DNA from: Spirodela intermedia
Taxonomy: Eukaryota; Streptophyta; Magnoliopsida; Alismatales; Araceae
Length of the DNA stretch: 64,000 nucleotides
Direction of reading: 5' to 3'
Assembly (NCBI GenBank): GCA_902729315.2
Contig: LR746280.1
Coordinates: forward strand, 2,476,501-2,540,500
Of the stretch, positions 35,511-47,282 are shown in pieces. The stretch's first letter is position 1. Each line of letters opens with the position of its first letter. The notes beneath the pieces are model-generated. The model worked only from the letters and a program-made list of their open reading frames with translations. It searched no databases and was not told the origin of the DNA. A program made the position numbers and the translations under genes.

Positions 35511-35659
35511 AGCGGAGAGAGCTCTGCCTCTCCGGCGGGATCCCGTGATTTGCCTGGCGTTTCCTGTCCCCTAGGGGGAGGAACGCGCCAGCGATGCCAG
35601 CTCCGGCGGCGCCCCCCCCCCTCCCCGTCCCCTCAGTGGATCCCACACCTGCCAGTGTA

Positions 35660-36030
35660 GGAGGAGGAAGACGACGACGACGACGACGACGACGAACTGA
35701 GCACAGGACATAGCAGATCAGATCCTACAGCGAAGGAAAACGCCACAGTTCTCTGCTCCGCCCTAATTCCTCTGTTTCTCTGATCTTCGTCTCCGGTCGC
35801 CGTCATGAGAGCAAGACGGGGCTCGCCGGCGGCGGCAGCTGGAGCAGGAGGAGGGAGAAGACGACGACGAACTGAGCACAGGAAATATCAGATCGGATCC
35901 CACAGCGAAGGAAACGCCGCAGTTCTCTGGTACGCCCTAATTCCTCTCTGTTCTCCGATCTCCGTCTCCGGTCGCCGTCAGGACAGGAAGAAGGGGATCG
36001 CCGCCGGCGGCAGGAGAAGGAGGAGGAGGG
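35660..36030 (-). repeat. 185-bp tandem duplication of the SPARK gene 3' end
   Basis: Copy A about 35660-35845 and copy B about 35846-36030. Both contain (GAC)n, 'gaactgagcacagga', 'acagcgaagga', 'ccctaattcctct' and 'cgtctccggtcgccgtca', then the coding segment for the end of the GPI signal. Copy B holds the functional last codons and stop. Copy A still encodes a related tail LLQLPPPASPVLLS followed by a stop on the minus strand. Confidence 0.92.
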
Positions 36031-37268
36031 ACGCCGCCGGGAAGAGGAGGGGCCGGGCGGAGGAGGAGATGGAGTCGTCGAGGTCGGCGGAGTCGACAGC
36101 GAGGGGCTTGCCGTCGCTGGCGACTGTGCAGGAGAGGGGGTGCCCGTCGCCGGCGGCCAAAAGTAGGGCACGGAGGACGCCGGTGATCGCCGGCAGGTAC
36201 AGGGTGCGGTTGCGGGCCAGAAGCCACGTTATCCCCAGGAGCTCGCAGTCGCCGGCGTGCCCCAGCTTGGGCCCCCTGCTGCCGCCGGTCTCGTTGCCGC
36301 CGTGCGCCGGCGCCGCCGGTTGCAACTGCAGTGGGAAGATCCACGAAGAAGACGACCCAGGATGGTCCACCATCAGAAAGGAATGGTCCACCGGTTCAAC
36401 GGTGATTCAGGTTAATAAAATCCGAATTAATAATTGGTGTATGAAAGACCGCTGTCCGGAAATACGATGTCTCCAGAGTTAGTAGTTTAAAGTGGTCAAT
36501 AGTGTAGAGACAAGGACTGGCAGTCCGTGTTGGAAGTAAGGAGCAATGGATCATAATCCGGCGGGATAGCACACCGAATGCCGGCGGCACGCCGGAGTGG
36601 TGATGGTGAGGGGAGCTCACCTGGTAGAGGCTGTGGAGACAGCGCGAGCAGCCGGAGGGGCCCGGAAGGGCGCAGTCTCGCTCGATCCGGCGAGCAGCGG
36701 CGCCGCCGGCGACCCACCGGCCGGCGGCGTCCCTCTCCACGGCTAGGCTTCCGGAGCAGGAGAATGGCCGGAGGCGGACGCCGCAGAAGCAGGTGGCGAC
36801 GTCGCAGGTGACGTTCACCGGGCGGAGATCCAGCCCCCGGGCCCGCAGCGCCTTCTCCACGCCACCGGCGCAGGCCTCCGAGTCCTCTGGCAGCAGCGGC
36901 ATGTCGGAGGGACGGGAGGAGGCAGCGGGGGCGCCGCCGGCCAGGGCGGTGGCGGAGTAGGCGGCGTAGAGCCAGGCAGCGAGAGGGGGGCAGCAGCGGG
37001 AGCGGGAGAGGCGGACGGTGGCGGCGGAGGAGGAGCAGGCGTGGGAGACGGTAGAGAGGAGGTCTTGAGGGAGGTCGAGTGGGCAGCTACCGGAGAAGTC
37101 GGACTGCTCCGGGAAGGCAGGGATGGTGGAGGGGTGACCGGAACTGGTGGAGACGAAGGGCTGCGCGGGGAAGGGCCGGTCGATGAGAGCCCACGGAGTG
37201 GTGCAGAAGTTGGTAGAAAGGAGGAAGAAGAACAATAAAGAGAGAGAAGTCGACGACCACATTCTCAT
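35978..37268 (-). CDS. GPI-anchored SPARK-domain protein (At4g28100-like)
   Basis: Two exons (minus): 36621-37268 and 35978-36325; 331 residues. Residues 1-27 form a secretion signal (MWSSTSLSLLFFFLLSTNF). A cysteine-rich SPARK region follows from about 58 (SGSCPLDLPQDLL, SRSRCCPPLAAWLYAAYS, CAGGVEKALRARG, CDVATCFCGVRLRPFSC, GCSRCLHSLYQ) into exon 2 (CELLGITWLLARNRTLYLP). The last about 20 residues (PLLFPAASLLLLLLPPAAIP) are a hydrophobic tail typical of GPI addition. It is like the plant family of uncharacterised GPI-anchored proteins including At4g28100 and is expected on the outer plasma membrane; its exact role is unknown. A second in-frame ATG at 37262 could also be used. Coding GC is very high. 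The 3' end is duplicated downstream. Confidence 0.9.
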
Positions 37269-37560
37269 CTTCTTCTTCTCCTCCTGTCGTTCTTTCTCTT
37301 TCTACTCTTCTTCTTCTTCCTCCTCCTCCTGTCTTTCTTTCCTTCTCTACTCTTCTTCCCGGTTCTCCTCAGAACCAGCTTTCTCTCTCTCTCTCGCTCT
37401 CTCACTCGCTCTGTGGGGTAGTGATAGAGAAGAGGGGCCACACAGGCTGTGGAGGAAGGAGCGGTTTTATGGGCTTTGGAGGCGAGTGCATAAAATAATG
37501 GGGAAATAAAGGATTCACGGATATCATGAGAGAGATTCAATGATCAGATCATCACGCACC
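37269..37560. other. leader and promoter of the SPARK gene
   Basis: CT-rich on the plus strand, thus GA-rich in the transcript, directly upstream of ATG 37268. AT-rich DNA begins at about 37560. No strong TATA box seen; CATAAAAC on the minus strand near 37468 is a weak candidate. Confidence 0.45.
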
Positions 37561-37893
37561 TAAATAAAAACAGAAAAACGTAGAAAAAATCCCAAAGTCC
37601 ACTCATGAAAAAAAACCTCCACTACATCTTTTCTTATTTATATTTTTGTCCTTTTATTTGTAAAAGGCATCAATCACCCCCTATCATTACCATATTTTTA
37701 GGTAAAAGAGATATTTAAATATTTATGTAATCATGATACTGATGTCTATAAAGGGAAAACATTGCCAAATTCAACATACGAGGGCTCCGATTGGAATGGA
37801 GACGAAGTGAGTTTGAAGAGATGGAGAGGAATAAATTTGCCTAAATAGTGTATTATTATATAGTCACATCAAGGAATATAAATACTACTATTC

Positions 37894-37895
<2 letters not shown>

Positions 37896-37931
<36 letters not shown>
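37896..37931. repeat. (CT)18 microsatellite
   Basis: Uninterrupted CT units. Confidence 0.95.
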
Positions 37932-37934
<3 letters not shown>

Positions 37935-40116
37935 CTGAGCTTAAGCATGAAAAAAGCCTCGTCTTGGAGAAAAAGTATGAAAAATATGTTCACGGCAGGA
38001 CTCACAGAAAGTCAAGACCCTTCTTGTCAGCACCTTCATAAAGTGATAAATGTGACAATAAAAAGGTTGACAAGCATCTAGGTTTCACCTTATCCAACCA
38101 TTGACTTTGGAAAGTATGGCAACAAACTATCGAAAATAGGCCCATTTAGTAGACTTGGTTTTCTTAGGTGCTTTGTTTAGGAAGAACCCAAGAACGTTAT
38201 GAGCGTACGTTGAAATTATTCAGTCAACCAGCCAAGGACATTAGAGGTTACCCAGCTGGAGACAAGGGATCTTCTACTCTTTACTATATATCCATATATA
38301 TATATATGCCTTTTAATTTACTGGCTCACGGAGAGGGAGTGCGAAGACCACGCCCCTCCGCGACCTCAATAGATTTTTTGTGGGTCCCAACGATGACCGG
38401 GGGGCGGTGGTCAACGACTAGTGTTATAGCTCCGAGATCGATTTCCTGTCGGTTCGAGCCTTGTCTGCGGGAGAGTTGATATTCACACCCCCTGCCTCCT
38501 CGGGCGCGCCATCGTTGAAAGGCTTGTGGGAGTAAATCGAGTGGACTTTGGCTTTACGCTGTTGAAGAGGGCCAAGGGTTGAGGACAATGATAACTCATA
38601 ATGCCTCTTGAGAGAACTTCGATAAGAGTGCAACATGGAAGAAAACGCCTTATAACTCCGTCATGAATGGGAGAGAGAGGGAGAGGGGGGACCTTTGGCT
38701 AAGATGCGTTATGGAGGATTACACTTTATCGTGCTGTCATAAATGTGTATGTTTGAGAGAGAGAGAGAGAGAGATTACTCCTTTCAACAATTTAGAGGCG
38801 CTTTTGAGAGCACTGGCTCGATGCACGTGATCATTCTCCTTTCTATGCGCCCGTAGACGACACGCCAGGTGGGCCACTTCTCTCAAATGGACCCCATCTG
38901 AAGCCCAACTGGTCTGTACATGGGAGGATATTTATAAACTATCGCGGCCTTACATATATCTTTTTAATTAGTTATACTATGTACTAATATTCTTAAGAAT
39001 TAGTGTAATTCCTTTCGACGTAGAAAATATGTTTATTTTTCAGGCTATAATCACAACTACCCTTCTACTTGGGGTATCAATGAAAGAATTGATGAAGATT
39101 GTTATTTTTTTATCTAATTATAAATTATTTTATCTCAATATGATAAATTATTTAAAAATAACACCATAGTTTCATGAAATTAAATGCATGGTTTCATCAA
39201 TGATTTATGAAAGATATTATAAGACTGGTATCTTTGAGAATTTATGTTGTGATTAAGCTTTCTCTTGACACAAACATATGATGATACAAGCGAAATATTT
39301 TTTATAATTTTTATAACTCTAAATTTCTCACATTATGTGGTTGATTCGAGAGGATGTGAAAACTAAGCATTAATTTCCATATGAAAGAGAACAGTTGTTG
39401 CAATAGTTAGTAAAAATAGAAAAGATAATAATTTAGCAAGATCAAGATGAATAGATACTTTTGTATCCTCAATGGATCCACATGCTAACTCTTAAACATA
39501 ACAATATTGGTTCCTTTTATTTAAGTCTATGATCTTCATTCTAAAGGCATCAATTTTTTTGTTGTCAGTTTTGAGGTTTTTTATCTTGGATCAAAACAAT
39601 CCATTCACCTTGTTTTTAATGGGATATGAGATTCTTTTATACTAGATTCAAAATATCTGGATCTGTGATTCTTAATCGATGGTTCAATACCTCTAATCGT
39701 TAGGCACAATAACTTGATCCGTTGTGTCTTTTAAATTCATGCCTAATAATTAAATCAATTTCGTCTCCCATCATACTATAAATGGGCCAGGCTGAACCTC
39801 GTCCTGAGTGTGGCAAAAGGCCTTGCGTTCCTCCATGGCGCTTGCCCCCCCCCCACCCCGCGTATAAGTGAACCTCATCTCTTCCAACATCTTTGTGGAC
39901 AAAGATGGCAGCACATGCATTAGTCACTGACTTCGCCCTGCTCCATCTCCTTGGCCCCACCACTGCGAGGGTTTTCCACAATGAGGAAGATAATGACCTA
40001 TATGTCTGTCTGATCTCATGTGGCCTAGCTTTTGAGGGACTGCTGAGGTAAATAATGTTGTAGAGCTCTGCAAAATAACATTTGTCTACATCATTATATT
40101 GTGGACCTTGTACTTG

Positions 40117-40222
<106 letters not shown>

Positions 40223-41399
40223 AACAATGTCCACTAGGAACTACATCTTTTGGGAATCATGATGTTTCAAAAGAATAATCAATATTTGAGAACCAAAATA
40301 ATGAAATCAAAGAACAACGACCAAATAATTTGTCTAAATGCTACTTGGTTCCTTTGCAAGGTCAATAAGAGTGCACATTGTTTCATTCACTGAATTGGAA
40401 TATTGTAATTTTATGATGTATGTTCACCATATATTTCCAGAACACTTCTTAAGAATTGAGAAATATCCTCATCATTTCTACCTTGAGGGTTTAATAATAT
40501 TTTGTAACTATGTGCATCCAGCTTTCTCTTTTGAGATAAATTATCTAATTTCATATCTAAATTCATATTATCTTTCCTCTCCCCTCCATCATGTGTGTTA
40601 ATACAGTGGAACTAGAAATTCAAATTCAATGATCACAAAATTTAGAGATGTGAATAGAGAAACCCACTTGCTTAAGTCAATGGAAGGAGATATGTAAGTA
40701 ATTACTCCATTAACTTTGAATGAGTAAGATCTTTATTTTCTCTTAAATGGAGATGTTCAATTTTAATTAAGTGGATCAAGTTTTAATAAGTGAGAAATAG
40801 ATTATCAAAACAAAAGGTAATTTGTTAACTATTATATGTTCTCGCATGGATCAAGATCAAGAGTAAAAGAATGAAGATCAAATTCAATTTAGAAGATGGG
40901 AGAGTTATGATATGTTGAGTGATACTCACTCTACCCACAATCTTATGAAGCTTGAAGACTCTTCTTAGGGTATTTGATCCACTGAAGATTACAGGGGTGA
41001 TAGTTATATGGGTGACAGATTGAGTAGAGAAACTAGGGGAAGAAGAAGGGTAAAGAAGAAGATTTGATGAAGAGAGATCAAATTGATAGAGAGAGATAGA
41101 AGAGGATCAATAGAAGAGGAGAAAGAATGACAATACTTGTCAATATTTTCACTAAAATCAGTCTATTTTCCTCTTCAATTTCGTAGCCCCTTTTTTATCG
41201 GTTACCCTAAGGGAAGGGTAGTTACAAAGGTGGTTATAAAGGTGGTCCCATGAAGAATGAAGGGAGATGGTGCCTCCTTAGTGAGCAGCTAGGGGGGAGG
41301 GCTTGAAGGGTAATTCAAGTCTTGACCCTTGACTACCCTCCTCTCCTTCTTAAGCTTGGGGTTTACATATAGTTTATTGGACCAAGTTTTGATCTGTCC

Positions 41400-43200
41400 C
41401 TTGCTCCGTGTTGACCTCAAATTAGGTTGACTTTCACAATGGGTCTTCATTGCATCTTGGACTCCTATGACGTTCTAAAGTATTAGAGTTAATGTCCTCA
41501 TTACTCAGCTTTTATCTTTCTATGTTTTCTTATCTACCAAACAAGCTATTTCTCCAAATGTAAACCAATTAGCAGTGCTAAATGATGCATGGTCTTTGAT
41601 TCTCTTTAACTTCCTCAATAAAATATGCTTCTTATTTTCTTCTCCCTCGAAATCTTTTCTATCTACAAAAACTAATGGATCACATCATGCAAGTCTTTTT
41701 GACCTTTTCAAAATGTAAAAAATTGTCACTTACTAATTGGTGAAACATTTGCAGACCTCAAAATTCATAAATCTACCACTTAAATATATGTTGTGAACCA
41801 AAAATTTACTGTAACTTTTTCTTTCACTATATGCACTACATATCTTGCTTATAGTGATTGGAGAATCATAGATTGTTAAACTTCTTAAGTCATTATATTT
41901 TCCTCTATCACTACTATTATTTGAGGTATTATTGGCTTTATCTTTCTTCATACATCTTGATTGAGAGCTTATGACTATCTTTTCTCATGAAAATATTATC
42001 ATCTCCTCAAAGAATGACATCATGTTATTAAAGAAGAAATTGTTAGTTGAAATCGTATTAGAAGCCTACATTGTAAGTCTAATGCTAGTGAGCCTAGTAT
42101 CACTGCATATAGATGAGTATTGCAACTAAAAAAATAATGTAAAAATGATCTAAAGTTTGAAAAATTAATAATGAAAAAAGAACAAAAGAGTTGTGCAGTT
42201 GAAATGAATTATTTTATAAAGATAGGTAGAATGTAAGAGAGTGAATCTAAATTTAATAAAATCCTGAGATTTACAACTTTTCACACTTCAAATTTACATT
42301 CATTTGGAGGTATCTACAAAAGTTTCTTAAAAATATGTCAATCTTTATCACATTCATAACACAATCATAAGGCTTAGATTATGGGATTGCCATTATTTTG
42401 TTATTTCTTCTGACCTAAGTCCTCTATTAGATTCTTCAACTCATTATGACTAATTTGTTGTACCTCTTCTTGTCCTCATTACTTCTAAATCTCCAACATA
42501 TTTCTTTAATTTATTGTATTCATCTTTGAGTTCTTAAAATCGAGCATTGAGGGAGACAATATTTAAAAGTAATTTTTGACACCTTCTCTTTAAGAAAATG
42601 GATTCAGTCACAATGGGTGACTCTCTTGCTATAAGGTTTGATGTATCTAGTATCAACTCTATTTATCGAGTAATAACAAACATAACAAAAACTACACACC
42701 CTTGAGTGACATAAACATCAACAAGAGTACTCACAATCTTGCCTAATTTACTCATGATAATATCTGTTTTTTTCTTCTTAAGATGAAAAAAAAAAAGAAA
42801 AGTAGATAGATAACTTAGATGAGATTGTCTTCCTCAAGAAACTCATTGTGGGGACTACCCAGAATTCCATGGGCTACAAGACAAGGCATTAGGAAAGAAA
42901 AAAAATGAGAGCCTAATCCATAAAGCATATTTGGCCTTAGACCACTTGAACCAATGTCATTTCTAAATGGCCAAATCTTGAGTTTGAAACCTTAAATTAT
43001 TCTATATAAGCATGCGTGGAGGTATTCTTATTTAAATTTATGAAAAATTTCTCACATACTACTAGTGGATCTAAAGTTTTGTGTTAGTTTATTTCCAAAA
43101 TCTTTTAATGTGATTATAGGTTCTTCTAATCAATCCACAATCTAGCTTCACCACCAAGATTTTACTCATCATATTAGATACAATCTTGAGATGTACAACT
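41400..43200 (-). mobile_element. possible decayed copia-like gag fragment, minus strand
   Basis: On the minus strand near 42400-42330 a CYEC-x-K...H-x3-K stretch resembles a degraded gag zinc knuckle. Downstream (about 41950-41730) is a Lys/Ser/Asp-rich frame of the kind that follows it in copia gag. Stops interrupt every frame, and no LTR pair was found. The call is weak. Confidence 0.25.
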
Positions 43201-43306
43201 TTTCATACTCTGAATTTAAATTTATCTAGAAGTATGCACGTAAGGTTTTTGAGGTGGTTGCTTCACCCCCTCTATTGTTGGCAAGATGAAGGCCTCCACC
43301 ATCAAA

Positions 43307-43420
43307 GCTCCCATTGTAGTAAGGAAAAGTCAACTTTTTGTGGTATGCACAAAGACCACCAAGAGCTCCCATTGTAGTAAGGAGAAGTCAACTTTTTGTG
43401 GTATGCACAAAGACTAACTC
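43307..43420 (+). repeat. 57-bp tandem repeat, two copies plus fragment
   Basis: Units at 43307 and 43364 share GCTCCCATTGTAGTAAGGA, 'agtcaactttttgtggta' and 'tgcacaaagac'; a short third start ('acctcccattg') follows at about 43427. Confidence 0.92.
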
Positions 43421-46400
43421 AAGAACCTCCCATTGACTCCTTCTCCACTAGTGATGGCAACTCTCTAAGTGATGATGCCTTTAACAATCTCCTCTACTTG
43501 TGGTATGAGGTTTGAAGCTTCTACATAGGTCAACAACTACATGAAGAAATCTATGTCAACCTACAAAGTAGGCTGGGTTAGTTATCTAAGCCAAATAATG
43601 TGCCTGCAGCTTTGTTTAAATTTTTGGTTAGGCCAAAGTTAGTTTGTGCAGCTGCTCCTATCTATGTCTTTTACTAGGACCTATATGATTTGTTTGGTTG
43701 ATATTGGTCAACTTGGCCATTAGAGAAAGTAAATCCCCCTCTCTCTCTCTCTCACACACACACACGCACACACGCACACACTCTCTTTCTCTTTATCTCA
43801 AGGTGAACCTCCAGTGTTCTAGATTCTTATGGATGCATGATGGAGGTTTCTACAAATGAGACTTTCCACATGGATTGGTCTAAGATAATGTTGATTCTTT
43901 TGAGCATGATGTATGACTCTTTGGTCCTACTCAATGAGCTCAATAAGTTTGGCTCTTGTTTCTGATTTTGTCTTCTCTTTTCCCTTTTAAGAAGAAAATA
44001 AATGGCAATGTGCAACTCGTGGGGTACTCACCAATTTGAATTGGTTTAGACCAACAAAATGCTCGACTTTGACTTGGTAGAGAAGCTGATTTAGGGTAAG
44101 ACAATAGTGGGCCATTTGGACTGATTGAACCTAAATTCATGAACCAACATTATTTATTTGATGAGCTCTCTCTCTCTCTCTTTTGATTATGCCTTAATTT
44201 AATTGTCATATTTTGATACCTAGGATCTGCTAACAAGTTATTGATGAGACCTCATGATGTTGATGGTCTATCGATTAGGGACGGTGGTATAAGGTCATCA
44301 TTTCTCTCAAATTATAGTCCATCTTTCCTTGGGAACTAACTTGAGGATTGTAGACTGATCTTCTACTTATGACAAGGATCATTTTCTTAAAATCAAGGAG
44401 CATTAGAAGAAATGCAAAATTTAATGTAAGATAGAAGGGACTTTAAAGGTAGAGGAAGGGAGTAGTTGGAAGAATCAGATAGTGGTTGGAGGTCAATCAA
44501 TTGGCCATGCAAACTCACTACCAGGTAGTCTATGTTGAGGTAGTGTCGCCTACACTTGTTAGAGTGTCTGCTAGATTGCTAGATCATAAAGACTTGGCAC
44601 TACGAGGATGAAAGGTCAATTAGGTAATCTTTTATATTTGATAACACACTATATCTATTTAATTGCCATATTATTATATTAAAATTGATAATTATATAAT
44701 CATATTTTTATCTAGAAGTTTCTTATATTTTTGACATATTTGACCATGAAAACAAGGGATAGATGTGGGAATCCCTCTCCCTCTCTACCTGCTCTCTATG
44801 TTCTCTCCTTTCTCTACCCTCTTTCTCTTTGTCTCTCTATCTACTCTCTCCCTCTCTACCCTCCACTACTCTGACCCCTTTCTCTATCTACTCTCTCCCT
44901 CTCTACCCTTTTTCTCTCTACTCTCTCTCTCACTTTTCCTCTCTACCCTCCGACTTTTCTCTTTCTTTCTAGGCACACTCTTTCTCAACCCTCTATCTCT
45001 TTTCGTCCACTCTTTCTCTACCCTCTCTTTCTCTCACTCCACTCTTTTGTCATCTCACTCTACTATTTTTCCTTTACTATTAATAGATGATATATAGCAG
45101 ATCTTCTCATAATTCCTCTCTCTACACTCTAGCCTCTTTTTGAGCTTTAATAGGATTTAGCAATCGTACTCATCCAAGTGACATGTGGGCTGATTGTAGG
45201 AGCATGAACCATGAAGTTTGGCAATGTCTACAATAGGCTGCTAGTCTTTAGTGTTAAAGGGAGAGTTGAGTTTGTCTTGTTTTATCCCTCTTCTTACATT
45301 CATTCTTTCTTCTTTCACTTTTCCCCCTTCTTTAATATTTTCTCAATTGTTACATTTTCTACTTACATTTAAATTACCCTATGTAGGTTATTTGAAGTAC
45401 TTTTGTTTCATGTCCACTCACAACTATGGTTATCCTTCACCCGATTGTTTGTATCATTTATGTGTTTTTTTTAATGTCAATTTGTGTAGTAGTCATGTTT
45501 AGTGTTGAGTCATTGTGTTTGAATTTCCTTCTAGTACTAGAGTGTTATGTTTCTCATTTGACTTTTGTAGGTCAATCATTTGGGTTTGAGGAGCAATTGA
45601 GTAGGAGTCAATTGGAACAATCCTCAAAGCATAATTAAACAATCTTGGAGTTAACCTAACTCTTCATAGTTGAGTTCTTATAGATCTTTGTGTCAACATC
45701 AAAAACTCTAACTCTTTCTTCTCTCAATCTTTATTCTTTTTGAAGCAAAAAAAAACTAGTTGATGCATGACTCATATCTCTCTTTGAGGATTGACCTAAT
45801 TTCATTGTACAAGAGTTAAATTTAGATATTACTTTTAATAAAATTTAGCTTTTTATATATTTAAATTATCATTGTCTCTCTTCTAAGACAATGACAAAAG
45901 GCACATCATTATTTGACATAGTGGTAATATTGACTTGATGATGTTTTGATAGAGTTGACATAGCCTAAGTTAATAGAGTTGAAATCTCATCCTTAAATTC
46001 AAAAAATACTTGATTTATATGAGGATTCTCACCTTGAGTTCACAAGATGAAGAAATCTTGCCCCCTTTAGTGCAACAAGGGGTTGATCTTGAGTTCATAG
46101 GATCCAAAATGGCTCATTGAGTCTACAAGAGTATTGATATCCACTAATAGAAATGTAGAACTAAAAAATATATTGATTGAAAATTGAAATGACTCTTGGG
46201 CTACATGGGTCCCTTTAAATATGGTTGAAGTATCTTGATTTGACATCTGAATTTAAATTCCAAATGAAATTCAAATGTAAAAATAGAAGAAAAATAAAAA
46301 GGAGAATAAATACAGAAAATAAATAAGAATAAAAAGTAAACAAAAGTAGTAAGCAGTAAAAATAGAAGGGGGATAAAAATACTAATAACTAAAAATAGAA

Positions 46401-46814
46401 AGTGGTAAAAAAAAATAAGAGCTTTATTGAGATTTAAACACATTTAACATGTGTTCAAATTTCTTATTGGGCCATTTTAAGTCAAATAAAGTATTCATGT
46501 CTCTTGACCCTCTAATTCACTTGAATTAGTATGAGAATTACACTTGTACTCCATTTTATCACGAAATTGATAACCTTTCAACTTCAGAGGCATAAATTAC
46601 ATTAATTTTCTCCACCTAGATTAAAAACTTTCCATCTTGCATTTGTGACACTAATTTTGAGGCTAAATCATTATCCTCAAGTTGTCTTCATATTCTTATT
46701 CTCTATGATTTGGTGTCCATAACTTTGGCTGGGAGTGAGTGATGCATATTGCTTAAATATCTTCTTTACCCCACGTACGTGTGGGGGTGTTTGGTGGGGT
46801 GTTTGTGTGTGAGC

Positions 46815-46825
46815 GAGAGAGAGAG

Positions 46826-46888
<63 letters not shown>

Positions 46889-46998
46889 AGAGAAGGAGAG
46901 AGAGGGAGAGGGAGCAAGCAAGAGAGAGAGAGAGAAGGAGAGAGAGGGAGAGGGAGCAAGCAAGAGAGAGAGAGAGAAGGAGAGAGAGGGAGAGGGAG

Positions 46999-47093
<95 letters not shown>
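46815..47093. repeat. long GA-rich block with 42-bp higher-order units
   Basis: GA tract with internal structure: GGAGCAAG markers at 46911, 46953 and 46995 define a 42-bp period (GA run, AAGGAGAGAGAGGGAGAG, GGAGCAAG). About 95 bp of pure GA follow. The first part has GAGAGGAGAG units. Confidence 0.93.
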
Positions 47094-47096
<3 letters not shown>

Positions 47097-47259
47097 ATGG
47101 ATCTGTTGGGTATATATCTAAAGTTTCTCTTGGTGTTATTATCCCCTTGTAGGATCTGTTATTTGTGAGAATAGTTTGTAGAAATAGCAATAGTAGAACT
47201 GGGGTTAGGTCCAATGGGCCGATAACTAAACCCATGTGAGGCTGCCCATTATTTCTCAT

Positions 47260-47282
47260 CTATATATATATATATATATATC
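47260..47282. repeat. (TA)11 run
   Basis: TA units directly upstream of a TTAGGGTTTTT telo-box-like motif at 47285-47295 and a sharp rise in GC content; it could serve as a promoter TATA region. Confidence 0.85.

Noticed and set aside
38228-38250. CAGCCAAGGA, as at the start of miR169
   Set aside because: Only the first ten bases match; the rest differs and no complementary arm is visible nearby.
38451-38461. GGTTCGAGCC, a tRNA B-box-like string (tRNA or SINE)
   Set aside because: No cloverleaf and no convincing A-box at the right distance; not enough for a tRNA or SINE call.
39700-39990. Minus-strand frame in a GC-richer island (39770-39990)
   Set aside because: No similarity recognised, no splice or start support; may be a transposon scrap but cannot be assigned.
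44770-45070. CT-rich tract with a long low-complexity frame
   Set aside because: Polypyrimidine-driven Ser/Leu/Pro frame, with no gene structure.
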